DNA of 38,695 nt. Origin: an uncultured Prevotellaceae bacterium. Its GTDB lineage: Bacteria > Bacteroidota > Bacteroidia > Bacteroidales > Bacteroidaceae. Made by a program: the position numbers and the translations under genes. Of the stretch, positions 34,193 to 38,695 are shown one piece after another. The notes beneath the pieces were generated by a model. The model had not been told where the DNA came from, searched no databases, and saw nothing but the letters and a program-made list of their open reading frames with translations. Location: assembly GCA_946622085.1 (NCBI GenBank), contig CAMOPD010000003.1:1-38695 (forward strand), given 5' to 3'. Positions within the stretch are counted from its first letter, which is position 1. The number at the start of each line of letters is the position of its first letter.

Positions 34193-35158
34193 TTACTCCC
34201 CTCTCAATTTCTCCGCCATGCTTTCAGCTTCAGCTCTTGCAGGTTTGCCGGTGCCCGTCAGCGGAATGCTGCTGACGGTGAAGACGAGCCGTGGCTGCCA
34301 ATACCTGGGAAGCACCTGCCGACAGACGGCAGCTGCAGCGTTGGCATCATCCTCGGTGAGCAACACCACCACTTGGCCAAACTTGGCGTCACGCGCGCGC
34401 GTAATAATAAAAGGAAGGGGGAGATGGGGACGCAACAGCCGCTCCACCTCTTCGGCCTGTATCTTGATGCCCCCCGAACAAATCACGTTGTCGCGTCGCC
34501 CCAGGATGCGGAAGCGACGGCCGTCAATCTCGGCCATGTCATGGGTCAGCAGCGGTCCTTCGTGAACGGCAGGCGCATTGACAATGAGGCACTGATCGTC
34601 GGAAAGACTGACGTCCACGCCCTCGAAGGGGGTGTACCACTCGGTGGCCTGCTGCCCGTTGAGCCTACGCATGGCAATGTGTGAGAGCGTCTCGGTCATG
34701 CCATAGGTGCTCCAGATGTGGTTGGGAAGCGTCTGCAGTTCTGCAGCCAAGGCATCGTCGATGGCCCCGCCACCGATAATGAGATGGCGCACCTGCATGA
34801 GCCGCTCGCGCCCGGCCTCGTCGTGCAGCAGATTCCACACCTGCATGGGCACCATGGCAGCAAAGTCTACGTGGCCTTCCCAATGGGGAAGGCCGCTCGG
34901 CGCAATGGCCACGAGCCGCAGCCCCCAGGTGAGCGCCCTGACCACCATCATTTTTCCGGCTATATAGTCGAGCGGCATGCAGAGCAGGGCCGTGTCGCCC
35001 GCACGGAGCCCGAGAAAGGCGCACGTGATGCGTGCCGATGCCTCCATGCGCCGCTTCTCCACCCACATCGGCTTGGGCTGCCCCGTAGAGCCGCTGGTGC
35101 GTACCAGGACGTGGTCGCCAGGAGCATTCCACTCTTCAAGAAAATCCTCAAGCGTCAT
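34193..35158 (-). CDS. menE: o-Succinylbenzoate--CoA ligase (MenE)
   Basis: Adenylates o-succinylbenzoate and links it to CoA in menaquinone synthesis. The 321-residue protein belongs to the AMP-binding family: the phosphate-binding motif TSGSTGQPKP is near residue 30, STYGMTET in the middle, and DNVICSGGIKIQAEEVE with the following C-terminal lid and a late TGTGKPAR lysine. It is shorter than canonical MenE (about 450) because the N-terminal subdomain before the P-loop is missing. The start at 35158 overlaps the menC stop by four bases (ATGA); the frame is open further upstream but that part lies inside menC. Confidence 0.92.
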   Translation of the reverse strand: MTLEDFLEEWNAPGDHVLVRTSGSTGQPKPMWVEKRRMEASARITCAFLGLRAGDTALLCMPLDYIAGKMMVVRALTWGLRLVAIAPSGLPHWEGHVDFAAMVPMQVWNLLHDEAGRERLMQVRHLIIGGGAIDDALAAELQTLPNHIWSTYGMTETLSHIAMRRLNGQQATEWYTPFEGVDVSLSDDQCLIVNAPAVHEGPLLTHDMAEIDGRRFRILGRRDNVICSGGIKIQAEEVERLLRPHLPLPFIITRARDAKFGQVVVLLTEDDANAAAAVCRQVLPRYWQPRLVFTVSSIPLTGTGKPARAEAESMAEKLRGE

Positions 35159-36165
35159 CCCATCCACAGTTTGTCTCCGCGAACCTCGAGCGGCATGTCT
35201 ATATTGTCGGTGAACAGCTGTCCTGTGCCCAGGCCCTGAGGCATCGTCAGCCCGTCGCCATAGATGTCGGCACAGAGCTGGGCAATGGCATTGAGTCCCA
35301 CGTTGCTTTCCAGCGCTGAAGTAATCCATGAGCCAATGCCCATGTCGCGGGCAATGCTGACCCACTCACGCGTACCGGCCATGCCTCCATGCAGCGACGG
35401 CTTCAGAATGATGTAGGCTGGGCGTATGATGTTGAGCATCTGGCGCTTGGTGGGCGCATCGTTCACGCCGATGAGCTCCTCGTCGAGCGCAATGGGAAGG
35501 GGCGACTCGCGGCACAAATCGGCCATGTAGGCCCACAGGCCCTGACGGATGGGCTGCTCGATGGAGTGAATGTCATACTGCGAGAGCAATTCGAGCTTAT
35601 AGAGCGCTTCGTCAATGGGGAAGGCGCCGTTGGCATCGAGCCGCAGTTCCACCTCTTGGCGCGAGAAGCGCTGACGTATGCGCTTCACCAAGTCGAGTTC
35701 GCGGTCGAAGTCAATGGCTCCAATCTTCAGTTTCACGCAGCGGAAGCCCTGCTCCAGCTTCTGCTCCATGCGGCTGAGCATCTCCTCGTATGTGCCCATC
35801 CATACCAGTCCGTTGATGGGGATGCCCACCTCACCGCGGCTGAAGGCTGAGGGGAAAAGCTGCTGCCCGCGGTGCAGGCTCAGCATGGCCGTCTCCAGGC
35901 CAAAGAGCATGGAGGGATAGCGTCGCAGTTCTTCGCAGGGGATGCTGCCCGTGCGCTCCACCTCATCGCAGAAACGTCGCAGCACGTCGCCGTAGTTGGG
36001 AATGTCGTCGCAGCTGAGCTGGGGCAAGGGAGCACACTCCCCCACTCCCTGGGCCGGGCCCTCGCTTGCGTGCAGGAGCCATATTTTCCGCTCGGTGTAG
36101 ACTCCGCGGCTGGTGCCGGCGGGCTGGCGGAAGTGGAGCGTCCGCTCCTCAATGTCTATCGTCAT
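35155..36165 (-). CDS. menC: o-Succinylbenzoate synthase (MenC)
   Basis: Dehydrates SHCHC to o-succinylbenzoate; enolase superfamily. The 336-residue protein has the catalytic KxK in [11 protein letters not shown], metal ligands Asp in RLDANGAF, Glu in IEQPIRQG and Asp in ALDEELIG, and the second catalytic Lys in ILKPSLHGG. The N-terminal capping domain includes [10 protein letters not shown]. Four-base overlaps join it to menB upstream and menE downstream. menF, menD and menH are not in the window. Confidence 0.95.
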   Translation of the reverse strand: MTIDIEERTLHFRQPAGTSRGVYTERKIWLLHASEGPAQGVGECAPLPQLSCDDIPNYGDVLRRFCDEVERTGSIPCEELRRYPSMLFGLETAMLSLHRGQQLFPSAFSRGEVGIPINGLVWMGTYEEMLSRMEQKLEQGFRCVKLKIGAIDFDRELDLVKRIRQRFSRQEVELRLDANGAFPIDEALYKLELLSQYDIHSIEQPIRQGLWAYMADLCRESPLPIALDEELIGVNDAPTKRQMLNIIRPAYIILKPSLHGGMAGTREWVSIARDMGIGSWITSALESNVGLNAIAQLCADIYGDGLTMPQGLGTGQLFTDNIDMPLEVRGDKLWMG

Positions 36166-37019
36166 GGTATCTTGGGATATTGGTCAAAGTCGGGTTTGCG
36201 CTTCTCCAGGAAAGCCTTGCCGCCCTCCTGGGCCTCATCGAGGAAATAGTAGAGCATGGTGGCATCGCCGGCCAGCTGCTGAATGCCGGCCTGGCCGTCG
36301 AGCTCGGCGTTCAGTCCGGCCTTGATCATGCGCAGGGCAATGGGGCTGCGCTCCATCATCGTCTCGGCCCAGCCGACGCACTCGTCTTCAAGCTCTCCGA
36401 GCGGCACCACCTTGTTCACCATGCCCATCTGCTCGGCCTCACGGGCAGAATACTGCCGGCAGAGGAACCATATTTCGCGCGCCTTCTTCTGCCCCACGAT
36501 GCGGGCCAGATAGCTGCTGCCGAAGCCTGCGTCGAAGGAGCCCACCTTGGGTCCCGTCTGGCCGAAGATGGCATTCTCTGAGGCGATGGTGAGGTCGCAG
36601 ACCAGATGGAGCACGTGGCCGCCGCCGATGGCATAGCCGTTCACCATGGCAATGACGGGCTTGGGCAGGCGCCTAATCTGCATCTGCACGTCGAGCACGC
36701 TCAGCCTGGGCACGCCCTCCTCGTCGATGTAGCCGCCGCGCCCCTTCACGTGCATGTCGCCACCCGAACAGAAGGCGTGTTTCACCTCTTCCGGCCGCTT
36801 CCCCTCAGGCACGGGCGACATGGCGCCCGTGAGCAGCACCACGCGGATGCGGGCCAGCTCGCGGCAGAGGGCAAACGCCTGGCTCAGCTCCAGCGTGGTC
36901 TTCGGAGTGAAGGCGTTGCGATATTGCGGTCGGTTGATGGTAATCTTGGCTATGCCATTATACTCTTCGAAAAGAATCTCTTCGAACGTTCTGATGTTTT
37001 TCCATTCTCTTGTTGCCAT
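36162..37019 (-). CDS. menB: 1,4-Dihydroxy-2-naphthoyl-CoA synthase (MenB)
   Basis: Crotonase-fold enzyme that closes the naphthoquinone ring of menaquinone. The 285-residue protein has [26 protein letters not shown], the oxyanion-hole segment [19 protein letters not shown] and [21 protein letters not shown], all typical of MenB. It is the first gene of menB-menC-menE, with its own promoter 25 bases upstream. Menaquinone in this group serves anaerobic fumarate respiration (family knowledge). Confidence 0.97.
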   Translation of the reverse strand: MATREWKNIRTFEEILFEEYNGIAKITINRPQYRNAFTPKTTLELSQAFALCRELARIRVVLLTGAMSPVPEGKRPEEVKHAFCSGGDMHVKGRGGYIDEEGVPRLSVLDVQMQIRRLPKPVIAMVNGYAIGGGHVLHLVCDLTIASENAIFGQTGPKVGSFDAGFGSSYLARIVGQKKAREIWFLCRQYSAREAEQMGMVNKVVPLGELEDECVGWAETMMERSPIALRMIKAGLNAELDGQAGIQQLAGDATMLYYFLDEAQEGGKAFLEKRKPDFDQYPKIP

Positions 37020-37043
37020 AAGTCTTTATTCTTCTTTTTTGCG

Positions 37044-37051
37044 CAAAGATA
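37044..37051 (-). promoter_or_regulatory. Promoter -7 box of the men operon
   Basis: The minus strand reads TATCTTTG followed by C, an exact match, 25 bases before the menB ATG. It is divergent from the promoter at 37126-37157. Confidence 0.8.
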
Positions 37052-37125
37052 ATACATTTTTATCGATTATTCTCCTTGCGCCGCTTCTTTCTTCCCCCGG
37101 CTGACGCAAAATAAGGAGAGGCAAA

Positions 37126-37157
37126 CTTGCTTTATTGCCTTTTTTTTCATATCTTTG
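37126..37157 (+). promoter_or_regulatory. Promoter of the nucleoside kinase gene
   Basis: CTTG at 37126-37129 (near-consensus -33) and TATCTTTG at 37150-37157 (exact -7), 20 bases apart. The leader is about 43 bases. Confidence 0.8.
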
Positions 37158-37205
37158 CAGAAAACAAAACTACCATTATCCTTCACTTGTAATATCTTTT
37201 TTCCC

Positions 37206-38695
37206 ATGCTACAGATTCGCTGCAAGAACAACAACATCACAAAGAGCTTTCCCGAGGGGACTTCGCTGCTGGATGTCTATCAGGAATTTGCCGACGAGAT
37301 TAAGCTGCCCTATCCGGTGGTTTCGGCAAAAGTGAACAACACTTCGCAGGGCCTGAAGTTCAGGCTCTTCCAAAATCGCGACGTGGAGTTTATGGATGCT
37401 CGCGAAGGCAGCGGCCACCGCGTCTATGTGCGTTCGCTCTGCTTCGTGCTCTACAAGGCCACGCAAGACCTCTTTCCCGGCTCAAAGCTCTTCATTGAGC
37501 ACACCATCTCGCGGGGCTACTACTGCAACTTCAAGAAACGTGCCGGCGAAGCGCTCACCGAGGGCGACGTGGACAGCATACGGAAGCGCATGCAGGAGAT
37601 TGTGAACCTCGACATGCCCTTCCGCCGCAATGAGGCCACTACCGAGGAGGCCGTGCGCGTGTTTGCCGAACGGGGATTCACCGACAAAGTGAAGCTGCTC
37701 GAGACCAGCGGACAAATCTACAGCGACTACTACACGCTGGGCGACACGGCCGACTACTACTACGGCCCGCTGGTGCCTTCGGCCGGCTATCTGTCGGTCT
37801 GGGGCCTGGAGCCTTATCACGACGGCATGCTGCTGCGCGTGCCCGACTGGAACAATCCGTCGGTACTGGCCGAGAAAGTGGACATGCCCAAGACCTACGG
37901 CATGTTTGCCGAGAAAACTCGCTGGGACATTATCATGCGACTCTCCAACGCCGGCGACGTGAACAAGGCCATTCTGAAGGGACACGCCTCGGAACTCATC
38001 CAGGTGAGCGAGGCCCTGCAGGAGAAGAAGATTGTGCAGATTGCCGAGGAGATAGACCGCCGCTTCCGACAGGAGAAAGACCCCATCAGGCTGGTGCTCA
38101 TCACGGGGCCGTCGAGCTCGGGCAAGACCACTTTCTGCAAGCGACTGTCGGTGCAGCTGCTGGCATGCGGACTGCGCCCCTACTCCATCTCCACCGACGA
38201 CTACTTCGTCAATCGTGTCGACACGCCCAAGCTGCCCAATGGCGACTACGACTTCGACAACATAGAAGCCGTGGAATACAACTTGATGGAGGACCATCTT
38301 TCGCGCCTGATGAAGGGAGAACGCGTGGAAGTGCCCGAATATAACTTCGTCACAGGAAAGCGTGAATACAACGGCAAACGGGTGAAGCTCTCCAACGACA
38401 GCGTGCTCATCATCGAGGGCATTCACGCCCTGAACCCGCTGCTGACGCAGAAAATACCCGACTCGGCGAAGTTCAAGATCTATATCTCTGCCCTGACCAG
38501 CGTGTCGCTCGACGACCACAACTGGATTCCCGTGCGCGACAACCGACTGCTGCGCCGCATCATCCGCGACTACAACAAGGGGGCATTCACTGCCCAGCAG
38601 ACCATCAGCCAGTGGAAAAACGTGTGCGAAGCCGAAGACAAGTGGATATTCCCCTTCCAGGAGACGGCCGACGTGATGTTCAACTCGGCGCTCAA
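37206..38695 (+). CDS. Nucleoside kinase: TGS/SAD-like N terminus plus uridine-kinase domain (3' end cut by window)
   Basis: The frame stays open from the ATG at 37206 to the window end, giving at least 496 residues. The first 60 residues (MLQIRCKNNNITKSFPEGTSLLDVY) resemble a TGS domain. The next part (about 70-230, with FIEHTISRGYYCNF) resembles the second additional domain of threonyl-tRNA synthetase. From about 290 a phosphoribulokinase/uridine kinase domain begins, with P-loop GPSSSGKTT at about 301-309 and ISTDDYFV and IIEGIHALN motifs. Proteins of this layout, near 550 residues, are annotated as nucleoside kinases in Bacteroidetes, so about 50 residues are probably missing. The substrate is not established by sequence. 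Confidence 0.9.
   Translation, partial: MLQIRCKNNNITKSFPEGTSLLDVYQEFADEIKLPYPVVSAKVNNTSQGLKFRLFQNRDVEFMDAREGSGHRVYVRSLCFVLYKATQDLFPGSKLFIEHTISRGYYCNFKKRAGEALTEGDVDSIRKRMQEIVNLDMPFRRNEATTEEAVRVFAERGFTDKVKLLETSGQIYSDYYTLGDTADYYYGPLVPSAGYLSVWGLEPYHDGMLLRVPDWNNPSVLAEKVDMPKTYGMFAEKTRWDIIMRLSNAGDVNKAILKGHASELIQVSEALQEKKIVQIAEEIDRRFRQEKDPIRLVLITGPSSSGKTTFCKRLSVQLLACGLRPYSISTDDYFVNRVDTPKLPNGDYDFDNIEAVEYNLMEDHLSRLMKGERVEVPEYNFVTGKREYNGKRVKLSNDSVLIIEGIHALNPLLTQKIPDSAKFKIYISALTSVSLDDHNWIPVRDNRLLRRIIRDYNKGAFTAQQTISQWKNVCEAEDKWIFPFQETADVMFNSAL

Noticed and set aside
35159-35365. Longer N terminus for MenE
   Set aside because: This stretch lies inside menC and encodes Arg/His-rich out-of-frame sequence; the ATGA overlap at 35155-35158 fits the operon pattern.

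Overview
The window looks like chromosomal DNA from a member of the Bacteroidales, most probably Prevotellaceae. At least fourteen genes or operons are preceded by the Bacteroidetes promoter signature TAnnTTTG (usually followed by C), several with a TTTG-like element about 20 bases further upstream. Gene content agrees: AsnA-type asparagine synthetase, a 327-residue NusB, a YbbR protein next to yajC, DUF5606, LptD and large beta-barrel outer-membrane proteins, and a menB-menC-menE set. Coding DNA is moderately GC-rich and the spacers are AT-rich. Nearly all of it is ordinary housekeeping sequence; there is no phage, transposase, CRISPR array or defence locus that I can see.

Layout. 1-4.9 kb: a truncated tRNA-Arg, asnA, then convergent dnaX, a Ca2+/Na+ antiporter and an Hsp20 gene. 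4.9-8.7 kb: a palindromic repeat array, an orphan lipoprotein divergent from a carboxyltransferase whose C-terminal biotinyl-like domain lacks the biotin lysine, and an HD hydrolase. 8.7-17.6 kb: lptD, a second type of 22-bp array, a large secreted protein of unknown activity, pepT and a CPA2-type antiporter. 17.7-18.9 kb: a preQ1-I-like riboswitch followed by a YhhQ transporter and queF (queuosine precursor uptake and synthesis). 19-21.7 kb: a small beta-barrel protein, a DUF554 protein and trpS. 21.8-26.6 kb, minus strand: nusB-yajC-ybbR-coaE/DUF5606-radical SAM activase-glutathione peroxidase, with several 4-nt overlaps. 27.1-29.4 kb: rplY-pth-hslR-purN. 29.6-32.6 kb: a 992-residue TonB-receptor-like barrel with a Gly/Arg/Pro-rich tail. 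33-38.7 kb: aroB, convergent menE-menC-menB, and a TGS/uridine-kinase-like nucleoside kinase running off the end.

The most unusual element is a 101-bp intergenic repeat present twice, at 5116-5216 and 32708-32808, as exact reverse complements 27.5 kb apart. Each copy has four 14-bp dyads of the form TTGACTnnAGTCAA spaced exactly 22 bp apart and bounded by 14-bp terminal inverted repeats. A sequence-unrelated array at 11701-11757 has three dyads on the same 22-bp period. Other points worth checking are the apparent stop-codon-loss fusion of coaE to DUF5606, the degenerate biotinyl domain, the preQ1 switch overlapping a start region, very short leaders on two envelope genes, and long, nearly perfect hairpins between most convergent gene pairs.
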